Below are positions 1 to 6,482 of a stretch of DNA of 7,402 nt, piece after piece. This DNA is from an uncultured Veillonella sp. GTDB taxonomy: Bacteria; Bacillota; Negativicutes; Veillonellales; Veillonellaceae. The stretch covers positions 1 through 7,402 of the forward strand of contig CAKQBP010000064.1 of the NCBI GenBank assembly GCA_934216375.1, given 5' to 3'. Numbering within the stretch: the stretch's first letter is position 1; each line of letters starts with the position of its first letter. The translations under genes were made by a program, and so were the position numbers. Under the pieces are notes generated by a model. It saw only the letters and a program-made list of their open reading frames with translations, ran no database searches and had not been told where the DNA came from.

Positions 1-779
1 TTGTATTATCTTTGGATGGTCGTGAATCCGTTCATAATGCGATGCGACCTGTAGCGGGTAGTGGTGCTGAATCCTATAAATATATTGCAAAGAATCTTGT
101 CAATGCTGTAAAACAGCGTCACGGTCTTGAATACTATGTACGTGGTACGTATACACATAAAAACTTAGACTTTACTAAAGACGTTATGGCAATGTCTGAT
201 CTTGGCTTTGAGCATTTGTCCATGGAGCCTGTTGTCGGTGAAGAAGGGGACTATGTGCTTCGTGAAGAAGATTGGCCAGCTCTAGAGAAAGAATATGAAA
301 AATTAGCAGATATTTATTTACAACGCCAGTTAGAAGGCTGGGGTGAGAAGTTTAACTTCTTCCACTTCCGCATGGATTTATATCGTGGGCCATGTATGGC
401 GAAACGCCTTCGCGGTTGTGGGGCAGGTCATGAATATATGGCAGTCGTACCTAATGGCGATATTTACCCATGTCACCAATTTGTAGGTAAAGATGGATAC
501 GTGCTTGGTAATGTGTATGATGGTTTACAAAATACAGAAATTCCTAAAGATTTCCGCAATACACATGTATTCTCCAAACCAACTTGTGCTGAATGTTGGG
601 CGAAATTCTTCTGTTCCGGTGGTTGTCATGCTAACAACATTACATTAGGTGGCGATCTAGAAACACCTTATGAATTTGGTTGTCGTTTACAGAAGAAACG
701 CATCGAATGTGCTATTATGATTCAAGCCGAATTAGAACAAGCTGGTATTGATGGAAGTATTCCTGTTGCATTAGGTTAA
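1..779 (+). CDS. scfB: SCIFF-peptide maturase, radical SAM/SPASM (5'-truncated)
   Basis: This is the C-terminal ~258 residues of a radical SAM peptide-modifying enzyme. The frame is open from base 3 to the left edge, and the first codons (VLSLDGR) read as the inside of a radical SAM barrel, so the TTG at 12 is not a start. The N-terminal CX3CX2C cluster that binds SAM lies outside the window. The SPASM domain is intact: Cys codons at 417 and 471 fit CX12GX4C, those at 585, 594, 612 and 624 fit CX2CX5CX3C (only the outer spacing read as C-AE-C first), and a last Cys is at 681; further Cys are at 393 and 708. The GPCMAKRL, YPCHQFVG and FFCSGGCHANN segments match the SCIFF maturase family, which forms thioether crosslinks in a ~45-residue Cys-rich peptide. 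The full-length family is about 450 aa. The SCIFF peptide gene usually lies just upstream, beyond this edge. Other SPASM maturases are the alternative, but the match is specific. Confidence 0.88.
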   Translation, partial: VLSLDGRESVHNAMRPVAGSGAESYKYIAKNLVNAVKQRHGLEYYVRGTYTHKNLDFTKDVMAMSDLGFEHLSMEPVVGEEGDYVLREEDWPALEKEYEKLADIYLQRQLEGWGEKFNFFHFRMDLYRGPCMAKRLRGCGAGHEYMAVVPNGDIYPCHQFVGKDGYVLGNVYDGLQNTEIPKDFRNTHVFSKPTCAECWAKFFCSGGCHANNITLGGDLETPYEFGCRLQKKRIECAIMIQAELEQAGIDGSIPVALG

Positions 780-814
780 TTACACTTGATTCTCCGAGTA
801 TAGTAGGAGTTTAT

Positions 815-3094
815 ATGAACCAAAATAGTAATCAAACTACAGAACGCTGGGGAATTCGCTATACCGGTATAGTTCAAGGGGTCGGATTCCGGCCCCTTGT
901 TTCTATGTTGGCCCATTCCCTAGGATTAACAGGTTTTGTATATAATGATAGTCAAGGTGTGTATGTTGAAATTCAAGGTTTTCTAGGTGAATTGCAGTTA
1001 TTCTTAGATGCTGTTCAAGAGGAGCAACCTCGTTTATGTCGCATTACTAGTCAAACTGTACAGCATCTTACACTTAATATGCATGAAAGTGATTTTGTTG
1101 TACAGCCATCTCCATTAGGTGAATCCGTGAGTACATTTATTAGTGCCGATACAGCGCCTTGTAATGATTGCCTTAAAGAGTTACAACAAGATAAACGTAG
1201 AAAGGAATATCCTTTCATCAATTGTACAAATTGCGGACCAAGGTATACGATTATCAAATCTTTGCCCTATGATCGGGAACGGACGACGATGAACGAGTTT
1301 CCCATGTGTGAAGAATGTAAGGCTGAATATGAAGATATAGAAGGGCGCCGCTATAGAGCAGAGCCAAACGCATGCTCTCGCTGTGGCCCTCAATATACAT
1401 TGTATAAGCCAGATCGCAAGGCTGTGGATACAGTGAATATATGGAATACTACGCGGGAATTAATTAATGAAGGTAGTATTATCGCAATAAAAGGTGTAGG
1501 CGGGTATCATCTGGTTTGCGATGCTAGAAATGACGCTGCTGTACAACGCTTACGTAAGCGGAAGAATAGGCCGCATAAACCATTAGCAATAATGGTGGGA
1601 ACTCTAGATATGGCGATTGAGTTAGTACATATTAATGATGTAGAACTAGATATATTGACGGGGATGGAACGTCCTATTGTGTTATTAGAAAAAAATCATA
1701 ATAGTTCTGTCCATTTGAGCTCTTATGTGGCTCCTGATAATCGTATGTTAGGTGTTATGTTGCCTTATTCACCAATGCATGAGGTGTTATTACCTTCTGA
1801 TGCGGCATGGGTTATGACCAGTGGTAACAGAAGCGGTGATTCCGTATTATATAACGACGATCAAGCGTTTAATGAACTAGGTGAGGTAGCAGATTATTTC
1901 CTCGTTCATAATCGTGAAATCTATGCGCCCCTTGACGATTCAGTGGTGGTGGTGATTAATAATAAACCTCGATTTATTCGTCGCAGTCGTGGTTATGTGC
2001 CTGAACCTATTCATTGTGAAGGTTTAGATAATTCGTCGATATTAGCAATGGGTAGTGATTTGAAAAATGCTTTTGCTATGAATAAAGGTAGTGAAATTCT
2101 TGTAGGTCCACATATTGGTGATTTAGAAAATATATCAACTCATGAAACACTAGAATGGACTATTAAACGTTACAAGAGTTTATTTTCTGTACAACCAGAT
2201 AAAATTATCATAGATAGTCACCCCCAGTTTTTCTCTTCTCGGTTGGGTGAAAGAATAGGCGAAAGTTTCCATCTTTCTGTTGTACCTGTTCAGCATCATC
2301 ATGCTCATATAGCGTCTGTTATGGCGGAACATAATTTAAGAGGGCTTGTACTAGGGATTGCTATGGATGGTACTGGCTATGGACCAGATGGGACTATATG
2401 GGGGGGAGAATTTCTCCTTTGTAAAGGCAATCAATATCAGAGATTGGCACATATTCATGCGGCTCCATTGCCTGGTGGAGAAAAGGCTGTTTCTGAACCC
2501 TGGCGACAAGCCTTATGGTATATTCGTAATTATTATGGCGATGATATCCCTTTTGTATATCAAGAATGGATGAAAGAACTTCCAAAGGGATGGGAAATTT
2601 TAGATAAAGCATTACAATCTAGAATGCCCATGATTCAAGCTACAAGCTGTGGGCGATTATTTGATACTGTAGGTGCTTTATTAGGTCTTGGTATGGTCCA
2701 TAGTTATGATGCACAAATTGCCATTGCTTTAGAAACTCTATGTGGTGATGAAAAAGGATCATTACTTGCTTACAATTATGATGGACATATTCTTGACTTT
2801 ACACCTACAGTTCAATCTATTATGGATGGTGTTGTTCGTGGTGAATGTCGAGCTCATTTAGCCGCTTCATTTCATAAAACAATGGCAATAGCACTATGTG
2901 AAACGGCTGCAGACTTGATGGAGCGATATAATATTAGTAATGCGGCCATGTCTGGTGGTGTATTTCAAAATCGTAAATTATTAGAATTCATATATAGGAC
3001 GTGGCATATAGGTAATTTATATATGAATGAAGCGGTTCCTTCTAATGATGGTGGACTTGCTTTAGGACAATTGTGGTTAGGAAGTCAATTATAA
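815..3094 (+). CDS. hypF: Carbamoyltransferase HypF, [NiFe]-hydrogenase maturation
   Basis: Cytoplasmic enzyme that uses carbamoyl phosphate and ATP to make carbamoyl-adenylate and passes the carbamoyl group to the C-terminal Cys of HypE, the first step in making the cyanide ligands of [NiFe]-hydrogenase. All family domains are present in order: an acylphosphatase domain (residues ~11-97, VQGVGFRP at 20-27); two zinc fingers with Cys pairs 116/119, 137/140, 165/168 and 187/190; a YrdC-like domain (~205-390, IKGVGGYHL from 225); and a Kae1-like carbamoyltransferase domain with HHHAH at 494-498 and SGGVFQNRKL and PSNDGG near the end. The 759 aa are normal for HypF. The ATG at 815 has AGGAG at 805-809, five bases upstream. 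It begins 35 nt after the SCIFF maturase with no terminator seen, so read-through is likely. The first finger is CX2CX17CX2C, one residue shorter than the usual X18 as I know it. Confidence 0.97.
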   Translation: MNQNSNQTTERWGIRYTGIVQGVGFRPLVSMLAHSLGLTGFVYNDSQGVYVEIQGFLGELQLFLDAVQEEQPRLCRITSQTVQHLTLNMHESDFVVQPSPLGESVSTFISADTAPCNDCLKELQQDKRRKEYPFINCTNCGPRYTIIKSLPYDRERTTMNEFPMCEECKAEYEDIEGRRYRAEPNACSRCGPQYTLYKPDRKAVDTVNIWNTTRELINEGSIIAIKGVGGYHLVCDARNDAAVQRLRKRKNRPHKPLAIMVGTLDMAIELVHINDVELDILTGMERPIVLLEKNHNSSVHLSSYVAPDNRMLGVMLPYSPMHEVLLPSDAAWVMTSGNRSGDSVLYNDDQAFNELGEVADYFLVHNREIYAPLDDSVVVVINNKPRFIRRSRGYVPEPIHCEGLDNSSILAMGSDLKNAFAMNKGSEILVGPHIGDLENISTHETLEWTIKRYKSLFSVQPDKIIIDSHPQFFSSRLGERIGESFHLSVVPVQHHHAHIASVMAEHNLRGLVLGIAMDGTGYGPDGTIWGGEFLLCKGNQYQRLAHIHAAPLPGGEKAVSEPWRQALWYIRNYYGDDIPFVYQEWMKELPKGWEILDKALQSRMPMIQATSCGRLFDTVGALLGLGMVHSYDAQIAIALETLCGDEKGSLLAYNYDGHILDFTPTVQSIMDGVVRGECRAHLAASFHKTMAIALCETAADLMERYNISNAAMSGGVFQNRKLLEFIYRTWHIGNLYMNEAVPSNDGGLALGQLWLGSQL

Positions 3095-3228
3095 ATTGTC
3101 ACGTAGATCTTATTCTTAGACAAATTTATTTAGTAATGTTTTGAATATTGTTTAATCTATATGAGTTGTATAGCCAGTTTAAGCTCTAGTTGTTTGTGGC
3201 CACTATCACTAAATAATGAGTGTAACTG

Positions 3229-3237
3229 TGATACAAT
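3229..3237 (+). promoter_or_regulatory. Candidate extended -10 promoter for hypCDE
   Basis: TGATACAAT matches an extended -10 element (TG-n-TACAAT, 5 of 6 to TATAAT) in the 233-nt hypF-hypC gap, about 90 bases before hypC. No good -35 lies at 16-18 bases upstream. An inverted repeat TATCAC (3204-3209) / GTGATA (3228-3233) overlaps it. In such AT-rich DNA chance matches are common, and hypCDE may instead be read from upstream of hypF. The rest of the gap shows only AT-rich sequence and the perfect 8-bp palindrome GTGGCCAC at 3196-3203. Confidence 0.3.
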
Positions 3238-3327
3238 AATATTAATTTTATTCATATATTTTGGAGATGTTTTATTAAAGTAAATATATATAAAACTTGT
3301 TATAAATGATATAGATAAGGAGATATT

Positions 3328-3579
3328 ATGTGCTTAGCTGTACCAGCTCAATTGATTGCTGTGAATGACGCTATTGGTACCGTTGAATTGACAGGTGCTA
3401 CCCGTGATTGCAGTTTGCTCCTCGTACCAGATGCAAAGGTCGGGGACTGGTTGTTAGTTCATGCAGGTTTTGCTGTACAAATTGTTGATGAAGAAGAGGC
3501 TCAAAAAACATTAGAGGCCTTTAAGGAGTTAGAAGAACTTGAAGAAGCTTACTTTGCAGGAAAAGCAGCACACAGCTGA
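3328..3579 (+). CDS. hypC: Hydrogenase assembly chaperone HypC
   Basis: Small cytoplasmic chaperone of the HypC/HybG/HupF family. It binds HypD while the Fe(CN)2CO unit is built and then escorts it to the hydrogenase large-subunit precursor. The 83 residues open with the family signature MCLAVPAQ; Cys2, exposed after Met removal, is the known functional residue of the family. The family's GD-x-VLVHxGFA motif appears as GDWLLVHAGFA at 39-49, with the conserved His at 45. The C-terminal third is Glu-rich (helical), as is usual. The ATG at 3328 has AAGGAG at 3317-3322 with a 5-base spacer, and the signature fixes the start. Its last 41 bases overlap the proposed start of hypD, pointing to translational coupling. 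It lies 233 nt after hypF. Confidence 0.97.
   Translation: MCLAVPAQLIAVNDAIGTVELTGATRDCSLLLVPDAKVGDWLLVHAGFAVQIVDEEEAQKTLEAFKELEELEEAYFAGKAAHS
3523..3528 (+). promoter_or_regulatory. Ribosome binding site that sets the hypD start
   Basis: AAGGAG lies inside hypC, ten bases before a TTG at 3539 in the hypD frame. The frame has two later TTG codons (3554 and 3584) and no ATG until the conserved MEVCGTHT at 3635, which is too late. Neither later TTG has as good a Shine-Dalgarno sequence, so this site favours 3539. Confidence 0.6.
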
Positions 3580-4657
3580 TACTTTGTTAAGGCGCATCAA
3601 TGCGCTTCATAAGCCCGGTGAAACTGTGCGGCTTATGGAGGTTTGTGGTACGCATACAGTATCGATTTTCCGAGAAGGTCTTCGTCAATTATTGCCAAGT
3701 GGCATAGAACTTGTTAGTGGACCAGGATGTCCAGTATGTGTAACTGATCAAACCTATATGGATAAGGCTTTAGCCTATGCAGAACGTGAGGATGTTATTA
3801 TTGCTACTTTTGGGGATATGTTGAAGGTCCCTGGGAGTTATAGTAGCCTCAGCGAAGCTCAAACAAAGGGCGCTCACATCCATGTTATCTATACGCCTTT
3901 AGAGGTGATAGAACTAAGTAAAAAATACCCAGAAAAGAAAATAGTATTTTTAGCTATTGGTTTTGAGACGACTATAGCCGTAATTTGTGCTACTGTAAAA
4001 GCCGTTCATGCCGGGGGATTAAAGAACGTATTCTTTCTTGTATCTCATAAGTTAGTACCACCAGCATTGCGTGCATTACTAGATAAACAAGAAGGCCATA
4101 TCGATGGATTTATTCTACCTGGTCATGTTAGCGTTATTATTGGGGAAGAACCATACCGATTTTTGCCCAAAGAATACGGTACCCCATCTTGTATCGCTGG
4201 CTTTGATGGCTTAGAAATATTGTCTGCCATAGCTAATATTTTAGAGCAACGTAAGTCTGGTAATATTGTGGTGGGCAATACGTATCATTCTGTAGTTATG
4301 CAGAAGGGAAACCCTGTAGCCCAAGCTATGATCGAGGAAGTGTATGAAGTATGCGATGATGTATGGCGTGGTATTGGTGTTATTCCTAACTCTGGTTTAG
4401 CATTAAAGGGTGAGTATGCAGCTTACGATGTAGAACTTCTCCTACCTATTAACTTAGATAAACCATCCCTTGATCCTAAAGGCTGTCAATGTGGACGTGT
4501 TTTGCAAGGCCTTATTAAACCTAGTGAATGTCCGTTATTTGGTAAAAGCTGTACCTCGGATCATCCAGTAGGTGCTTGTATGGTATCTGTAGAGGGTAGC
4601 TGTGCTGCATGGTATAAATATGGTTATTCTAGTGGTGGATCGACGTGGGAGGATTAA
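3539..4657 (+). CDS. hypD: Hydrogenase maturation Fe-S protein HypD
   Basis: Cytoplasmic [4Fe-4S] scaffold protein that, with HypC, holds the iron while cyanide (from HypE) and CO are attached to make the Fe(CN)2CO unit of [NiFe]-hydrogenase. Motifs in order: MEVCGTHT at 33-40 with catalytic Cys36; GPGCPVC at 61-67 with the Cys64/Cys67 pair; the central IGFETT and PGHVSVIIG stretches; and the C-terminal cluster ligands Cys318, Cys331, Cys338 and Cys355 within CGRVL, CPLFG, and GSCAAW contexts. The 372 aa equal the usual length, which supports the TTG start at 3539 even though it overlaps hypC by 41 nt. Starts at 3554 or 3584 would cut 5 or 15 residues but have weaker ribosome binding sites. 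The stop is 1 nt before the hypE ATG. Confidence 0.96.
   Translation: MKKLTLQEKQHTADTLLRRINALHKPGETVRLMEVCGTHTVSIFREGLRQLLPSGIELVSGPGCPVCVTDQTYMDKALAYAEREDVIIATFGDMLKVPGSYSSLSEAQTKGAHIHVIYTPLEVIELSKKYPEKKIVFLAIGFETTIAVICATVKAVHAGGLKNVFFLVSHKLVPPALRALLDKQEGHIDGFILPGHVSVIIGEEPYRFLPKEYGTPSCIAGFDGLEILSAIANILEQRKSGNIVVGNTYHSVVMQKGNPVAQAMIEEVYEVCDDVWRGIGVIPNSGLALKGEYAAYDVELLLPINLDKPSLDPKGCQCGRVLQGLIKPSECPLFGKSCTSDHPVGACMVSVEGSCAAWYKYGYSSGGSTWED
4647..4652 (+). promoter_or_regulatory. Ribosome binding site that sets the hypE start
   Basis: GGGAGG lies six bases before the ATG at 4659 and overlaps the last codons of hypD. It favours 4659 over an in-frame ATG at 4602, which lies within hypD, lacks such a site, and would add 19 residues foreign to the HypE family. 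Confidence 0.75.
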
Positions 4658-4658
4658 T

Positions 4659-5666
4659 ATGGAACGAGTTCGCTTAGTACATGGTAATGGTGGACGATTT
4701 AGTCATGAGTTGACGGACCGTTTTATTTTGAAATATTTTACAAATGATTTGTTGGCGCCCCTACACGATGGTGCCCAGTTTCCCGTTACAGCCGGGCGCA
4801 TGGCCTTCTCTACGGATTCCTATGTGGTACAACCTTCATTCTTTCCTGGTGGTAATATTGGTAAGTTGGCTGTTTGTGGAACTGTGAATGATTTAGCCAT
4901 GAATGGTGCGATACCTCAATATTTAAGTTGTGGTCTTATTTTAGAAGAAGGCTTGGCCTTTAAAGAACTAGATGAAATACTTCGTACTATGTCAGAAATG
5001 GCAAAAGCTGCAAATGTTCAAATTGTTACAGGTGATACAAAGGTCGTTAAAAAGGGTGAAGTAGATAAAATCTACATTAATACTGCTGGTATTGGCATGA
5101 TTCCAGCTGGAATAGATATTGGTCCACATCGCGTGAAAGCAGGGATGGATATCATTTTGTCAGGTGCTATTGGAGATCACTCCATTGCCGTTATGGGGCA
5201 GCGATTTGGTTTAGATTTATCTGACTCCTTAACAACTGACTGTGCACCACTAAATAAGATGGTTCATGCGGTATTAGATAAAGTAGGAACTCAAGTTGCT
5301 TTGTTGAGAGATCCAACTCGTGGTGGCCTAGGTACTGTTCTAAAAGAAATAGCTGACCAAAGCCAAGTGGGGATTAAGGTTGAAGAAACAGCCATACCAA
5401 TTCATGAAGAGGTACAGTCTGTTTGTGACATATTAGGGTACGACCCTTTATATTTAGCGAATGAAGGTAAAGTAGTAATGGTAGTCGATCCATCTGTTAC
5501 GGATGAAACTCTTAAGATTCTTCATAGTTTTGAAGAGGGAAAAGAAGCTGTACTAATTGGTAAAACCTTAGATAAAAATATCGGTAAGGTTGGATTACAA
5601 ACAACTATTGGTGGTGTTCGTTTGATTGATTTATTAGGTGAAGATCAAGTTCCACGAATTTGTTAA
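4659..5666 (+). CDS. hypE: Hydrogenase maturation protein HypE, thiocarbamate dehydratase
   Basis: Partner of HypF. It accepts a carbamoyl group on its C-terminal Cys and, using ATP, dehydrates it to a thiocyanate, the cyanide donor for the HypCD-bound iron. It belongs to the PurM/SelD/ThiL fold family. The protein (335 aa, normal length) starts MERVRLVHGNGGR, a typical HypE N-terminus. It has STDSYVV at 51-57, GGNIGKLAVCGTVNDLAMNG (64-83), and a glycine-rich RDPTRGGLG segment in the C-terminal half. It ends in PRIC, so the essential terminal Cys335 is present. An upstream in-frame ATG at 4602 is rejected because it sits in hypD and adds a non-family extension. It is translationally coupled to hypD with a 1-nt gap and is the last gene of the hyp cluster. 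No clear hairpin terminator follows; the next 261 nt are AT-rich. Confidence 0.97.
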   Translation: MERVRLVHGNGGRFSHELTDRFILKYFTNDLLAPLHDGAQFPVTAGRMAFSTDSYVVQPSFFPGGNIGKLAVCGTVNDLAMNGAIPQYLSCGLILEEGLAFKELDEILRTMSEMAKAANVQIVTGDTKVVKKGEVDKIYINTAGIGMIPAGIDIGPHRVKAGMDIILSGAIGDHSIAVMGQRFGLDLSDSLTTDCAPLNKMVHAVLDKVGTQVALLRDPTRGGLGTVLKEIADQSQVGIKVEETAIPIHEEVQSVCDILGYDPLYLANEGKVVMVVDPSVTDETLKILHSFEEGKEAVLIGKTLDKNIGKVGLQTTIGGVRLIDLLGEDQVPRIC

Positions 5667-5758
5667 ATTTATAATTAATAAAAGTAATTAAACTATATCA
5701 TTTTGTTAATTTTTATATTTTAATTTTTGAGCTTTCTAGATGTAACTTATATTAGATG

Positions 5759-5787
5759 TTGACAGTATTTATCGTTGATGGTAGCAT
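5759..5787 (+). promoter_or_regulatory. Sigma-70-type promoter candidate for the 148-aa secreted protein
   Basis: A perfect -35 TTGACA (5759-5764) is followed after exactly 17 bases by TAGCAT (5782-5787), 4 of 6 to TATAAT. Transcription would start near 5794, leaving a leader of about 130 nt before the ATG at 5928. It lies in the 261-nt hypE-to-secreted-protein gap and points toward the gene. The -10 is mediocre. Within the proposed leader lies a direct repeat AATTCAT (5805-5811 and 5816-5822). Confidence 0.5.
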
Positions 5788-5852
5788 TAAATTAAGTTGC
5801 GTAAAATTCATTAAGAATTCATCGTAAATTTATATTATGTTAGTATCTTTAT

Positions 5853-5868
5853 GTGTAAGTTCTTATAC
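5853..5868 (+). promoter_or_regulatory. Imperfect palindrome upstream of the secreted protein
   Basis: GTGTAAG-TT-CTTATAC is a 7-2-7 inverted repeat with a single mismatch, about 60 bases before the ATG at 5928. Its half-sites resemble those of the perfect palindrome at 6443-6459 in front of the next gene (TGTATAA/TTATACA). It might bind a regulator, but AT-rich DNA makes such repeats frequent by chance. Confidence 0.25.
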
Positions 5869-5927
5869 TTTCACTAGAATCTATGTATAGAATTTGTTAA
5901 AATATAAGTATCTATAGGAGGCTTATT

Positions 5928-6374
5928 ATGAAAAAGAAGATTATTACAGCTGTTCTAGGGATTTGTTTAACTACAACTGCATTTGGTGGTATCTTGACAA
6001 CTCAAGCTGGTGGACTTAGTAGCATTCTTGGTGGTGCAGCTAAAATTGGTGGTATCGGCATTGTTGTTAACAAATTTGGTCCACAAATTGACTCTTTCCT
6101 AAATAAATTATTGAAACAAAATAACTTGAGTACTGAATATACAACTAAAGTAGTTCCTATTATCAGTATTGGTACAAAAGGTTATATCGGTGCGGCTCAA
6201 GTTACTGGGCCTGCTTCTAGCATTGAAGAGGTTAAAGCTGTTGCTCAAGTAGAAGGTAGCTTTAATGGTATGGTTCGTGTAAAAGGCTTAGTTCCTGTTG
6301 ATAGCACAAACCCAGTTGGTGCATCTCGTGTTCAAGGCGTAGGTGTATCTGCGATTATTGATTTGAAAATTTAA
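5928..6374 (+). CDS. Secreted protein of unknown function (148 aa)
   Basis: The function is not known to me. The protein starts with a Sec signal peptide: MKKK, a hydrophobic stretch at residues 5-23, and a likely cleavage after TQA at 25-27. It is therefore exported, to the periplasm in a diderm. The mature part opens with a Gly-rich hydrophobic segment (28-50, with GG and GxxxG spacing) that could contact a membrane. It continues with a well-ordered region, PIISIGTKGYIGAAQVTGP (77-95) and a C-terminal RVQGVGVSAIIDLKI, that looks like beta strands. The mature chain has no Cys, no lipobox and no enzyme motif. From memory, similar short secreted proteins with VVPIIS and GAAQVTGP stretches occur in other Negativicutes, which I cannot confirm here. 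The start is well supported by AGGAGG at 5916-5921, six bases upstream. It probably has its own promoter at 5759 and ends before a hairpin at 6408. Confidence 0.85.
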   Translation: MKKKIITAVLGICLTTTAFGGILTTQAGGLSSILGGAAKIGGIGIVVNKFGPQIDSFLNKLLKQNNLSTEYTTKVVPIISIGTKGYIGAAQVTGPASSIEEVKAVAQVEGSFNGMVRVKGLVPVDSTNPVGASRVQGVGVSAIIDLKI

Positions 6375-6407
6375 TGGCCACTGAGCATATAAATTGATAG
6401 ACTCAGG

Positions 6408-6439
6408 GAATAAGCACGGTCTTAGGCCCGTGCTTATTC
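6408..6439 (+). terminator. Probable Rho-independent terminator hairpin
   Basis: GAATAAGCACGG (6408-6419) and CCGTGCTTATTC (6428-6439) form a perfect 12-bp stem with an 8-base loop, 33 bases after the stop of the 148-aa secreted protein. The following bases TGTTGT are only partly T-rich, so termination may be incomplete and some transcript could run on into the next gene. A weak CTGAG/CTCAG pair (6381-6385 and 6402-6406) stands just before it. Confidence 0.7.
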
Positions 6440-6442
6440 TGT

Positions 6443-6459
6443 TGTATAACAGTTATACA
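6443..6459. promoter_or_regulatory. Perfect 17-bp palindrome, candidate operator
   Basis: TGTATAACAGTTATACA has two perfect 8-base arms around a central A. It begins four bases after the terminator stem and 40 bases before the ATG at 6483. It contains -10-like hexamers (TATAAC at 6445, TATACA at 6454), so a bound dimeric regulator could block transcription of the downstream gene. No convincing -35 is visible: the matching region is the terminator stem and loop. The regulator family is not recognisable from the site alone. Confidence 0.45.
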
Positions 6460-6482
6460 TTAGATACATTGTGGAGGAATTT

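Noticed and set aside
792..809. CTCC/GGAG pairing that could sequester the hypF ribosome binding site.
   Set aside because: Only four base pairs with a ten-base loop; too weak to claim.
3086..3098. CAATT-ATA-AATTG inverted repeat at the hypF stop, considered as a terminator.
   Set aside because: Only five AT-rich pairs, a three-base loop and no T-run after it.
3161..3283. A 40-codon ATG frame in the hypF-hypC gap with four Cys (residues 3, 11, 21, 23), tempting as a small Cys-rich peptide near a SCIFF maturase.
   Set aside because: There is no Shine-Dalgarno sequence before the ATG, the Cys pattern is not SCIFF-like, and the C-terminal half reads as low-complexity AT-rich translation.
4602..4658. 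An upstream in-frame ATG that would extend HypE by 19 residues.
   Set aside because: It lies inside hypD, has no good ribosome binding site, and the extension is absent from the HypE family, whose N-terminus matches the ATG at 4659.
5756..5827. A 23-codon ATG frame in the gap after hypE.
   Set aside because: No ribosome binding site, overlaps the TTGACA promoter candidate, and is short enough to arise by chance.
6442..6470. TTGTAT-N17-TACATT as a promoter for the repeat protein.
   Set aside because: Transcription would start around 6477, removing the GGAGG at 6473-6477 from the mRNA.
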